This document shows, piece by piece, positions 1-5,894 of a stretch of 5,901 bases of DNA. The DNA is from JBBAGE01 sp041655055 (lineage in GTDB: Bacteria; Pseudomonadota; Alphaproteobacteria; Rhodobacterales; Rhodobacteraceae), in the NCBI GenBank assembly GCA_041655055.1, contig JBBAGE010000138.1, positions 1 to 5,901 of the forward strand. Direction: 5' to 3'. The notes beneath the pieces were generated by a model. It did no database searches. It was not told the origin of the DNA and saw only the letters and a list, made by a program, of their open reading frames with translations. Each line of letters starts with the position of its first letter. Position 1 is the stretch's first letter. The translations under genes and the position numbers were made by a program.

Positions 1-132
1 CGTGACGCCCTGTCCCAAGGTTTCGGCAGTTGCCGCCGTGATAGCGCAAAGCGGCGTTGAATAAGAAGGGTTTCTTTATCTTTTTGTGCATCATAATACC
101 ATCGGGCCACAACCGCACGAAGGATGACACAG
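1..132 (+). other. Left-edge leader, possible end of an upstream gene and weak promoter
   Basis: Two plus-strand frames enter from the left edge and close almost together: one at TGA 58-60 and one at TAA 62-64. One may be the tail of an upstream gene, but about 20 codons are too few to choose a frame or name a product. A minus-strand frame starting near position 91 is also open to the edge. From about 60 to 100 the sequence turns AT-rich, with a small AAGAA/TTCTT inverted repeat (63-67 and 72-76) followed by a T-rich stretch (75-85). This could be a weak terminator. CATAAT at 92-97 is a five-of-six match to a -10 box and would put transcription start near 104, but I see no good -35 box at the right distance. 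GAAGGA at 119-124 is the ribosome binding site for the sulfotransferase. Confidence 0.3.
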
Positions 133-951
133 ATGGGCTTTCCCGGGGTATGGATGACCGAATCCACAAGCGTCGCTTACCGCGTCGTGCCCAAATGCGC
201 CTGTTCGACCATCGGCCAGATCATGTTCTATTCCGATCACGGCCGGTTTTTCGATGGCGACATCCATGATGCCACCACCGGCCTGCACAAATGGGCGCAG
301 GACGCCAGCCAGGCCCCGATCGAGGCCCGGATCAAGGCGCGCGATACCCATGTGTTTACCTGTGTGCGCAATCCCTATACCCGCATCCTCAGTTCGTTCT
401 TCGATAAAATCTGCGGCATTCAGCGCAATGGTTCGCGCTATCGCGGCAAGCTGGTGCCGATGCTGATGCAAAAATACGGGGTCGAGGTCGGATCACCCGA
501 AAACAACTTTGAATTCGACCAGATCACCAGTTTTCGCCGCTTTTTGCTATTCGCGCGCGATACGGTGCGTTGGCGCAAACCGATGGACCCGGATATCCAC
601 TGGTCATCGATGTCGGGGCATATATCGACGCTGATCGTCAATGGCGGGCGTTATGACACGATTTTCTCGGTCGAGGATTTCAATACCGGCATGCAAAGCG
701 TGTTGAATGCGATTGAAACCCCGCATCCCGTCGATCTGGCCGCCATTCCCCGTTTCAACGAAAGCGAAGGCCACGGCCCCAAGCGCGCCCATCCGGTCGA
801 AGATTACTTTGACGATCTGTCGATGCATCTGATGTATGAAATCTACAAGCGCGATTTCAATCTGTTCAGATATGATTTTGACAATCCCGCCAACAAGATG
901 CCCAAAGGCCCGGTCGATCTGGATGAAGTTCACGCCAAACTGGGCGATTGA
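133..951 (+). CDS. Sulfotransferase family protein (Sulfotransfer_2 type)
   Basis: Predicted PAPS-dependent sulfotransferase that moves a sulfuryl group from 3'-phosphoadenylyl sulfate to a hydroxyl, probably of a carbohydrate; the acceptor cannot be read from the sequence. Numbering from Met133, the N-terminal VVPKCACSTIG (about residues 18-28) matches the 5'-phosphosulfate loop. CVRNPYTRILSSF (about 77-89) matches the 3'-phosphate motif. Weaker family features follow: HW near 156, FNES near 208 and DFNLFRYDF near the C terminus. At 272 residues it is a usual length for bacterial members. No signal peptide or membrane helix is visible, so it should act in the cytoplasm, unlike the Golgi-anchored eukaryotic relatives. 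ATG133 is chosen because GAAGGA ends 8 bases upstream; ATG124, three codons earlier, overlaps that site and has none of its own. No glycosyltransferase or PAPS-synthesis gene lies nearby, so the function is by family only. Confidence 0.9.
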   Translation: MGFPGVWMTESTSVAYRVVPKCACSTIGQIMFYSDHGRFFDGDIHDATTGLHKWAQDASQAPIEARIKARDTHVFTCVRNPYTRILSSFFDKICGIQRNGSRYRGKLVPMLMQKYGVEVGSPENNFEFDQITSFRRFLLFARDTVRWRKPMDPDIHWSSMSGHISTLIVNGGRYDTIFSVEDFNTGMQSVLNAIETPHPVDLAAIPRFNESEGHGPKRAHPVEDYFDDLSMHLMYEIYKRDFNLFRYDFDNPANKMPKGPVDLDEVHAKLGD

Positions 952-990
952 TCACGCGGGGTTCAGCCTTGGGTGGGTTTCCTCGCCCAG
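940..990. terminator. Possible bidirectional terminator at the convergent junction
   Basis: A perfect 8-base inverted repeat, CTGGGCGA (940-947) and TCGCCCAG (983-990), straddles the junction of the two convergent genes. The 35-base loop is long, and neither side has a proper T-run, only TTT on the minus-strand side. It may slow convergent polymerases, or it may be chance in GC-rich coding sequence. No better terminator is visible between the two genes. Confidence 0.25.
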
Positions 991-2238
991 CCACCAAAGC
1001 AATCCCCCCGATGCAAACATCGCCAAAGCCACGAACCAGAATGCCGCCTCGGGCGCGCCGGTCAGGCTTGCGGCCAGCCCCAGCCCCAGCGCGCCGATGG
1101 CATAGCCCAGATCGCGCCAGAACCGGTAAATACCGATGGCCGACCCACGCCAGCCCGGGGGCGTAATATCGGCCACCGCCGCCGAAAGGTTCGGGTAAAG
1201 CAGCGCCATGCCGAACCCCGCGATCGCAGCCGATATCGTCCACCACAGTGCCCCCTGCCCCAGCACCACCAGCAATACGCCCGCGCCGCAGATCCACATG
1301 CCCGCCACATTCGGCCAGAACCGGCCCACATGATCCGACAGCCGCCCGGTGAACAATTGCGCCCCGCCCCAAACCAGCCCGTAGGCGCCCACGATCCAGC
1401 CCATTTCCGTCAGGCTTGCGCCCTTGGCCACCAGAAATACCGGAAACATCGCCCAAACCAGCGCATCGACGAATTTTTCCACCAATCCGGCCTGAACGAT
1501 GGCAAATAGCCGCCGGTCGCGCCAGCTCATGATCGCGAAGATTTCGCCCGTGCCGGGATTATCCGACACGCCTTTGGGATAGCGGGGCAGATGGGCGGGG
1601 GGTGCGGCCCGATGTGCCGCCGCTTCGGCCCGCGCCCATGGCAGCGTGTCTTTGACCCAAAACACCGTCAGCACCAGCGCCAGCACCACCACCGCCAGCC
1701 CAAAGATCAGCAGCCCCAGCCGCGCGCCCACCAATTCGGCCGCATAGGCGGTCGCAATCCCCGCCAGCGCCACCCCGCCATAGCCCGCGAATTCGTTCAG
1801 CCCCATGATCAGCCCGCGTTCATCTGCACGGGTGATATCGAGCTTGGCAGTCTGGGTCATCGACCAGCACAGCCCCTGATTGATCCCCAACAGCACCGTG
1901 GCCGCGACGATCCAGTTCCAATCCGGCGCCACCCAGATCATCACCGGGATCGGCAGCGCCACGATCCAGCCCGCTAACAGCACCCGCTTGCGCCCGATCC
2001 GTTCCGACAATCGCCCGGCCACGAAATTCATCACGCCCTTGACCGCGCCAAAGGCCACGACGAATGACACAAGCAACATGAACGACCCGCGCGCCAGCCC
2101 GAATTCGCTTTCGGCCAGCGCCGGCACCACCGTGCGCGTCATGCCGATGGCAAAACCCACCAGCATCACCTGAATCAACTGATGGCTGACCTGCGTCAGA
2201 TTTTCGCGCAGACCATGGCGCAGCGTCGGTGTGATCAT
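952..2238 (-). CDS. Major facilitator superfamily (MFS) transporter
   Basis: Inner-membrane secondary transporter of the major facilitator superfamily, 428 residues, with a hydrophobicity pattern fitting 12 helices in two six-helix halves. The superfamily's motif A appears after helix 2 as GRLSERIGRKR (about 75-85) and again in the second half as GRLSDHVGR (about 298-306). A charged, Ala/Pro-rich cytoplasmic loop (about 195-240) joins the halves. A distinctive stretch in the second half, YPNLSAAVAD then YRFWRDLGYAIG (about 348-382), carries charged residues within a helical region and may mark a subfamily. I cannot name the substrate; efflux is as likely as uptake. The start at 2238 is preferred because AAGGAG lies 6 bases upstream; two in-frame ATGs at 2262 and 2259 lack such a site. 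The gene converges on the sulfotransferase with abutting stops and diverges from the SLC13 permease. Confidence 0.92.
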   Translation of the reverse strand: MITPTLRHGLRENLTQVSHQLIQVMLVGFAIGMTRTVVPALAESEFGLARGSFMLLVSFVVAFGAVKGVMNFVAGRLSERIGRKRVLLAGWIVALPIPVMIWVAPDWNWIVAATVLLGINQGLCWSMTQTAKLDITRADERGLIMGLNEFAGYGGVALAGIATAYAAELVGARLGLLIFGLAVVVLALVLTVFWVKDTLPWARAEAAAHRAAPPAHLPRYPKGVSDNPGTGEIFAIMSWRDRRLFAIVQAGLVEKFVDALVWAMFPVFLVAKGASLTEMGWIVGAYGLVWGGAQLFTGRLSDHVGRFWPNVAGMWICGAGVLLVVLGQGALWWTISAAIAGFGMALLYPNLSAAVADITPPGWRGSAIGIYRFWRDLGYAIGALGLGLAASLTGAPEAAFWFVALAMFASGGLLWWLGEETHPRLNPA

Positions 2239-2352
2239 GCGTATCTCCTTGCCAAGCATCATCCCTATCGGATTTGCGCCGCATTGGCATCTTTATCCTT
2301 GAGCCGGGCAGCCAGCCCTGTTCATCTGGGCCTGTAACAACCGGAAGCCCCC
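2239..2352. promoter_or_regulatory. Divergent intergenic region between the MFS and SLC13 genes
   Basis: This 114-base spacer must hold the start signals of both divergent genes. The ribosome binding sites are visible: AAGGAG on the minus strand for the MFS gene and GGAAG (2343-2347) on the plus strand, 5 bases before the SLC13 start. I see no convincing -35/-10 pair on either strand. TTGGCA at 2284-2289 is a good -35 look-alike but lacks a partner. Short GGGC/GCCC repeats between 2306 and 2332 could form a hairpin or a protein site, but they are too short to assign. Confidence 0.4.
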
Positions 2353-4236
2353 ATGACCATTGCCCAAATTCTGATTTTCGCCATCGTCTTGCTGACTGTT
2401 GCGCTGTTCCTGTGGGGCAGGCTGCGCCACGATGCGGTGGCGCTTGCGGCGCTTTTGGCCTGTGTCGTGGTCGGGCTGGTGCCGGCAGCGGATGCGTTCG
2501 AAGGATTCGGGCATCCCGCCATTATCACCGTGGCCTGTGTTCTGGTGCTCAGCCACGGGTTGCAGGCAACCGGCGCGGTGGATTGGCTCGCGCGCGCCAT
2601 CTTGCCGCGCGAAGCGGGGCGCGCGACATCGATGATCGCGCTGATGGCATTGGGCACCGCTTTGTCGGGGTTCATGAATAACGTGGGGGCCATGGCGCTG
2701 TTGATGCCGATTGCGGTGCAGCTTGCGCCGCGCATCGGGCTTACGCCCGGCCAGGTGCTGATGCCGCTGGCATTCAGCACGTTGTTGGGGGGGATGACCA
2801 CGCTGATCGGCACGCCGCCCAACCTGATCGTATCGGGGTTTCGCGAACAGGCGGGTTTTGGCCATTTCGCCATGTTCGATTTCGCCCCCGTGGGTGTGGC
2901 GGTGGCAGTGGCGGGCGTGCTGTTCGTGGCGCTGACATCCTGGCGGCTGGTGCCTGCGCGCCGCGCCGCGACAGGGGCCGGGTTTGATACCGGCACCTAT
3001 CTGACCGAGGTGCGCGTGCCCGACAAAAGCAAGGCCGTCAGCCTGACCCTGCGCGCGTTCGAACGCGAGATCGAGGATAGCGGCGCCCAGATCGTAAGCC
3101 TTGTGCGCAATGACGTTCGCCTGACCGCGCCCCATGGCGGCCGCCGGATTCGCGCCAATGACATTCTGGTGCTAGAGGCCGATGTCGATGCGCTGGCCGA
3201 GGCGCTTTCGGTTTTCGGGATCAAGCTGGAGGAACAGGGATCATCGTCGGACAAGCCCAAAGACGAAGAAAAAGACAGCGAGAACGACGCCCTGCCGGAA
3301 AACGCCGCGCCCGATGCCAGCGACGCGCTTGCCGACCCCGAGCCCGCCCCCCGCGATCCCGATGCCCCGCCCCGCGACGAAGAAATCATGCTGCGCGAAC
3401 TGGCGGTTCTGCCCGGATCGACGATCGTGGGCCGCTCGGCCAAGGATTTGCGGCTGCGCACGCGCTATGGGCTGAATCTGTTGGCCGTATCGCGCGAAGG
3501 GCGGCCGCCACGCGCAAGGCTGCGTTCGCTGCGGCTGAAATCGGGCGACCTGCTGTTGATGCAGGGGCCGGCCGAATCGCTAAGCGAATTCATCAATGAA
3601 ACCGGCTGCGTGCCGCTGAGCGAACGCGAATTGCGCATCCCCGACAAACGCCGCGCGATCTGGGCGGGCGCGATCATGTTCGGCGCGGTGGCCATTGTCA
3701 CGCTGGGCCTGTTGCCGGCGGCGCCCGCCTTTGCGCTGGGGGTGCTGGCGACGATGGTGCTGCGCACCGTGCCGCTGCGCCAGATCTATACCGCGATCGA
3801 TTGGCCGGTGGTCGTGCTTTTGGGCGCGCTGATCCCGGTGGCGGGCGCGCTGCAAACCACGGGTGCGGCCGATGTTCTGGCGCGGTTTCTGGTCGATACG
3901 GTGGCGCAGGGCAATGCGATTGCGGCTTTGGCGGTGGTGCTGATCACGACCATGATGCTGTCGGATGTCATGAATAATGCCGCCACCGCCGCCGTTCTTG
4001 CGCCTATTGCGCTTGGAATTGCCGGGGCGCTCGGGGTTAATCCCGACAGTTTCCTGATGGCGGTGGCGATTGGCGCGTCTTGTGCCTTTCTCACGCCGAT
4101 CGGGCATCAAAACAACACGCTTATCCTTGGCCCCGGCGGTTTTCGTTTTGGCGATTACTGGAAACTGGGCCTGCCGCTGGAAATATTGGTTATTGTGATC
4201 AGCATACCGCTTTTGCTTATTATTTGGCCTTTATGA
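2353..4236 (+). CDS. SLC13 family permease with two TrkA-C domains
   Basis: Inner-membrane anion permease of the divalent anion/sodium symporter (SLC13, ArsB/NhaD-like) superfamily, 627 residues. The two halves of the transport fold show the expected internal repeat: SGFMNNVGAMALLMPIA (about 105-121) with LIGTPPNLIVSGF (151-163), then SDVMNNAATAAVLAPIA (537-553) with TPIGHQNNTLILG (581-593). Between them lies a large cytoplasmic loop with two TrkA-C (RCK-C) domains, about 215-292 and 346-418, which in the family are thought to bind regulatory ligands. They are separated by an acidic linker (about 293-345). Relatives with this architecture include sulfate and dicarboxylate carriers, but substrate cannot be decided here; sulfate is plausible, not shown. 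ATG2353 has GGAAG 5 bases upstream. The gene appears to be transcribed alone, divergent from the MFS gene; 77 bases separate it from the next start. Confidence 0.93.
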   Translation: MTIAQILIFAIVLLTVALFLWGRLRHDAVALAALLACVVVGLVPAADAFEGFGHPAIITVACVLVLSHGLQATGAVDWLARAILPREAGRATSMIALMALGTALSGFMNNVGAMALLMPIAVQLAPRIGLTPGQVLMPLAFSTLLGGMTTLIGTPPNLIVSGFREQAGFGHFAMFDFAPVGVAVAVAGVLFVALTSWRLVPARRAATGAGFDTGTYLTEVRVPDKSKAVSLTLRAFEREIEDSGAQIVSLVRNDVRLTAPHGGRRIRANDILVLEADVDALAEALSVFGIKLEEQGSSSDKPKDEEKDSENDALPENAAPDASDALADPEPAPRDPDAPPRDEEIMLRELAVLPGSTIVGRSAKDLRLRTRYGLNLLAVSREGRPPRARLRSLRLKSGDLLLMQGPAESLSEFINETGCVPLSERELRIPDKRRAIWAGAIMFGAVAIVTLGLLPAAPAFALGVLATMVLRTVPLRQIYTAIDWPVVVLLGALIPVAGALQTTGAADVLARFLVDTVAQGNAIAALAVVLITTMMLSDVMNNAATAAVLAPIALGIAGALGVNPDSFLMAVAIGASCAFLTPIGHQNNTLILGPGGFRFGDYWKLGLPLEILVIVISIPLLLIIWPL

Positions 4237-4313
4237 TAATAATAGCGCCACGCATTGCACCCCAATGCATATCGCTCTATTTATATCGCGTCTGATAGTT
4301 AAACGGAGCCAAA
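4237..4313 (+). promoter_or_regulatory. AT-rich leader and probable promoter of the H-NS-like gene
   Basis: The 77 bases before the H-NS-like gene are clearly more AT-rich than the flanking genes. An inverted repeat, GCATTG (4252-4257), 5-base spacer, CAATGC (4263-4268), lies just after the SLC13 stop. It lacks a T-run, so it is a poor terminator and may be a protein-binding site. TTGCAC (4255-4260) and TATTTA (4278-4283) are 17 bases apart and form a weak candidate promoter overlapping the repeat; TATATC (4282-4287) is an alternative -10. GGAG (4305-4308) is the ribosome binding site, 5 bases before ATG4314. Confidence 0.35.
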
Positions 4314-4634
4314 ATGGCTGATATCAATCTCGATGCTCTTACCCTCAAAGAGCTGAAACAATTACAACGGAATGTGGCTAAAGCGATTACAACTTACGAA
4401 GATCGCCAATTGGCCGAGGCCCGCGCCAAACTGGATGCTTTGGCCAAAGAATTGGGCTATTCGCTTTCGGATCTGGCTGGAACCGAATCCAAACCCGCGC
4501 GCGCGCCAGTTGCGCCAAAATATCGCCATCCGGAAAATGCGGCGCTGACCTGGTCGGGCCGCGGGCGCAAGCCGAAATGGTTTGCCGATGCGCTGGATTC
4601 CGGCCATTCCGAGCAGGATCTGCTGATCGGCTGA
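4314..4634 (+). CDS. H-NS family nucleoid-associated protein (HvrA/Spb-like)
   Basis: Small histone-like DNA-binding protein of 106 residues that should bind AT-rich or curved DNA and act as a global regulator or xenogene silencer. The N-terminal 1-50 is helical and charged (LTLKELKQLQRNVAKAI then an E/A/K-rich helix), fitting the oligomerisation domain. A short linker (51-68) leads to the C-terminal DNA-binding domain, with YRHPENAALTWSGRGRKPKW at 70-89. The SGRGRKP core is the AT-hook-like minor-groove loop typical of alpha- and betaproteobacterial H-NS proteins, and the tail ends in the usual SEQDLLI. HvrA of Rhodobacter capsulatus and Spb of R. sphaeroides are relatives of similar length. 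HvrA is encoded beside the regA/regB genes, which are absent here, so I do not give the symbol. The gene has its own leader and terminator and looks monocistronic. Confidence 0.95.
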   Translation: MADINLDALTLKELKQLQRNVAKAITTYEDRQLAEARAKLDALAKELGYSLSDLAGTESKPARAPVAPKYRHPENAALTWSGRGRKPKWFADALDSGHSEQDLLIG

Positions 4635-4640
4635 TCCTTG

Positions 4641-4665
4641 GGGCGCGGCACGGTCGCGCCCTTTT
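4641..4665 (+). terminator. Rho-independent terminator of the H-NS-like gene
   Basis: A perfect 7-base GC-only stem, GGGCGCG (4641-4647) pairing with CGCGCCC (4655-4661), has a 7-base loop and is followed at once by TTTT (4662-4665). It starts 6 bases after the stop codon of the H-NS-like gene. It therefore separates that gene from the haemoglobin operon downstream. Confidence 0.85.
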
Positions 4666-4691
4666 GCCACAGGCCGGGGTGCCTTGCGGGG

Positions 4692-4749
4692 TTGAATTGG
4701 TATATTTTATGCCTATTAATAGGCTATATACCAGCCCACGAGGCACGAC
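4692..4749 (+). promoter_or_regulatory. Promoter with palindromic operator of the truncated haemoglobin operon
   Basis: This AT-rich island in GC-rich DNA contains the perfect 14-base palindrome GCCTATTAATAGGC (4711-4724). It is flanked by outer arms GGTATAT (4699-4705) and ATATACC (4726-4732), which are also mutual reverse complements though unequally spaced from the centre. A candidate -35 TTGAAT (4692-4697) and -10 TATTAA (4714-4719), spacing 16, place the -10 box inside the palindrome, with transcription starting near 4726. A dimeric repressor bound there would block RNA polymerase. The sequence is not the TTGAT-N4-ATCAA pattern of FNR/NnrR sites, and I cannot assign the regulator. GAGG (4740-4743) is the ribosome binding site, 6 bases before ATG4750. 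Confidence 0.6.
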
Positions 4750-5202
4750 ATGTCCAATCCACAGCCCAGAATTTCCTCGGCCCGCCCTGAAATGACCGCC
4801 AATCTGATGGCGCAGACCGGGCTTGACGAAGATATCCTTCACACCCTTGTGCACCGCTTTTACGACCGGGTGCGCGCCGATCCGGTGCTTGGCCCGATTT
4901 TTGCCGCGCGCATCACCGATTGGGGGCCGCATCTGGAACGGATGGTGGATTTCTGGTCCTCGGTCGCGCTGATGACCGGGCGCTATCACGGGTCGCCCGT
5001 GCTTGCGCATCGGGGCCTGCCGATTGCCTGGCCGCATTTTGAACGCTGGCTGGCGCTGTTTCGCCAGACCGCGCATGAAGTCTGCCCGCCCGAAGGCGCC
5101 GAACATGTCATCAGCCGCGCCGAACGGATTGCGCGATCGCTGCATTACGCCGCCGACACCGCCGCGCGCGAAGCCCGTGGCGCACCGCCCTCGCTGGGTT
5201 GA
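4750..5202 (+). CDS. Group III truncated haemoglobin
   Basis: Small cytoplasmic haem protein of 150 residues with the two-over-two globin fold. By comparison with Campylobacter jejuni Ctb, the group III pocket residues are all present: TyrB10 in HRFYDRV (Tyr38), HisE7 in DWGPHLERM (His61), the proximal haem ligand HisF8 in VLAHRGLP (His87) and TrpG8 in HFERWLALF (Trp100). The DFWSSVALMTGRYHG block (67-81) is also typical, and the glycine-pair motif of groups I and II is absent, as expected. About 12-15 extra residues at the N terminus and a tail beyond the last helix explain the length. Group III members are linked to oxygen or nitric oxide chemistry; the actual substrate here is unknown. It is the first gene of an operon with the folate enzyme downstream, behind a palindromic operator, so expression is probably inducible. 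Confidence 0.95.
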   Translation: MSNPQPRISSARPEMTANLMAQTGLDEDILHTLVHRFYDRVRADPVLGPIFAARITDWGPHLERMVDFWSSVALMTGRYHGSPVLAHRGLPIAWPHFERWLALFRQTAHEVCPPEGAEHVISRAERIARSLHYAADTAAREARGAPPSLG

Positions 5203-5213
5203 AAGGGGGCCGG

Positions 5214-5894
5214 ATGCCGCAAGATCGCAATGCGGATAACGGCGGCGATTATGCCTCGCCCGCCTGTATGGCGAATGAGATCGCGCCCGATTATTTCGAC
5301 CCCTTCGCCGTCGATCCCCAACAGGCCCGCGATGTCGCCCGCTGGCGCAAATCCGAGCGCGCGCGGCTGATTGCGGCACGCGCTATCCTGCCCGCCGCGA
5401 TGCGCGCCACGAATGATGCAGCGATCCGCGCCCATCTGGCGGCGCTGGTGGGCGCACCCGGCGGCCGGGTCATCGCCGGTTTTTGGCCGATCGGGGCCGA
5501 GCCCGATCTGCGGCCCCTGTTGGCCAGTTGGCATGAAATGGGCGCGCAGATCGCCCTGCCGGTGGTTGAGGTTCGCGCCGCGCCTCTGGTGTTTCGCCGC
5601 TGGACGTCGGATACCGCGATGATCACCAGCCTGTGGGACATCCCCGCCCCGCCGCCCGATGCCCCGGCCCTGATCCCCGATATCATTTTGCTGCCGCTGG
5701 TGGGCTGGGATGGCGCGGGCCACCGTCTGGGCCATGGCGGCGGCTATTACGACCACACATTGGCCGCGCTTTCGCCGGGCCAAACCATCGGGATCGGCTA
5801 TCAGGGGGCGCGGATTGCGACGATCTATCCCCAGCCCTATGATATTGCGCTGGCGCACATCGTCACCGAAGTCGGACCCCAACCCTTGATATAG
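5214..5894 (+). CDS. 5-formyltetrahydrofolate cyclo-ligase (MTHFS)
   Basis: Cytoplasmic enzyme of one-carbon metabolism (known as YgfA/Fau in Escherichia coli) that converts 5-formyltetrahydrofolate and ATP to 5,10-methenyltetrahydrofolate, ADP and phosphate, returning an inactive folate to use. Family motifs appear in order: the basic WRKSERARL (44-52), FWPIGAEPDLRPL (90-102), and the ATP-binding signature GHRLGHGGGYYD (169-180) after LPLVGWDG; DIALAHIVTE (210-219) ends the domain. At 226 residues it exceeds the usual 180-200 because of an extension of about 43 residues containing GGDYASPACMANE. ATG5214 is chosen because AAAGGGGG lies just upstream; the 11-base gap after the haemoglobin stop, itself the ribosome binding site, implies cotranscription and possible translational coupling. 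Confidence 0.95.
   Translation: MPQDRNADNGGDYASPACMANEIAPDYFDPFAVDPQQARDVARWRKSERARLIAARAILPAAMRATNDAAIRAHLAALVGAPGGRVIAGFWPIGAEPDLRPLLASWHEMGAQIALPVVEVRAAPLVFRRWTSDTAMITSLWDIPAPPPDAPALIPDIILLPLVGWDGAGHRLGHGGGYYDHTLAALSPGQTIGIGYQGARIATIYPQPYDIALAHIVTEVGPQPLI

Noticed and set aside
866..1456. Second minus-strand frame overlapping the MFS gene and the sulfotransferase end
   Set aside because: Out of frame with the MFS protein, which has clear motifs over the same bases; the Gly/Ala/Arg-rich translation is a shadow.
1260..1710. Recurring CAGCACCA/CACCACC strings that resemble short repeats
   Set aside because: They are the reverse complement of codons for Leu, Val and Ala in hydrophobic helices, irregularly spaced, with no repeat unit.
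1591..1977. Plus-strand open frame opposite the MFS gene, rich in Gln, His and Arg
   Set aside because: Antisense shadow of a GC-rich membrane protein gene; no start signals or domain.
2293..3135. Minus-strand open frames opposite the first half of the SLC13 permease
   Set aside because: Low-complexity Arg/His/Gln-rich translations antisense to a clear membrane protein, with no recognisable motif or ribosome binding site.
133..4236. A sulfur-metabolism island linking the sulfotransferase to the SLC13 permease as a sulfate importer
   Set aside because: The SLC13 substrate cannot be read from the sequence, the two genes are separated by an opposing MFS gene, and no sulfate assimilation gene is present.
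4314..4634. Naming the H-NS-like gene hvrA
   Set aside because: The regA/regB neighbourhood of Rhodobacter hvrA is absent, and alphaproteobacterial genomes may carry several paralogues.
5100..5213. 6S RNA upstream of the cyclo-ligase gene, as at ssrS-ygfA in E. coli
   Set aside because: The upstream bases are haemoglobin coding sequence and an 11-base gap, so there is no room for a 6S RNA of about 160-200 bases.
4387..5379. Long minus-strand open frame (330 codons) across the H-NS, haemoglobin and cyclo-ligase genes
   Set aside because: It lies opposite three well-supported genes, crosses their terminator and promoter, is extremely Arg/Gly/His-rich and shows no domain. It is a GC-rich antisense artefact.
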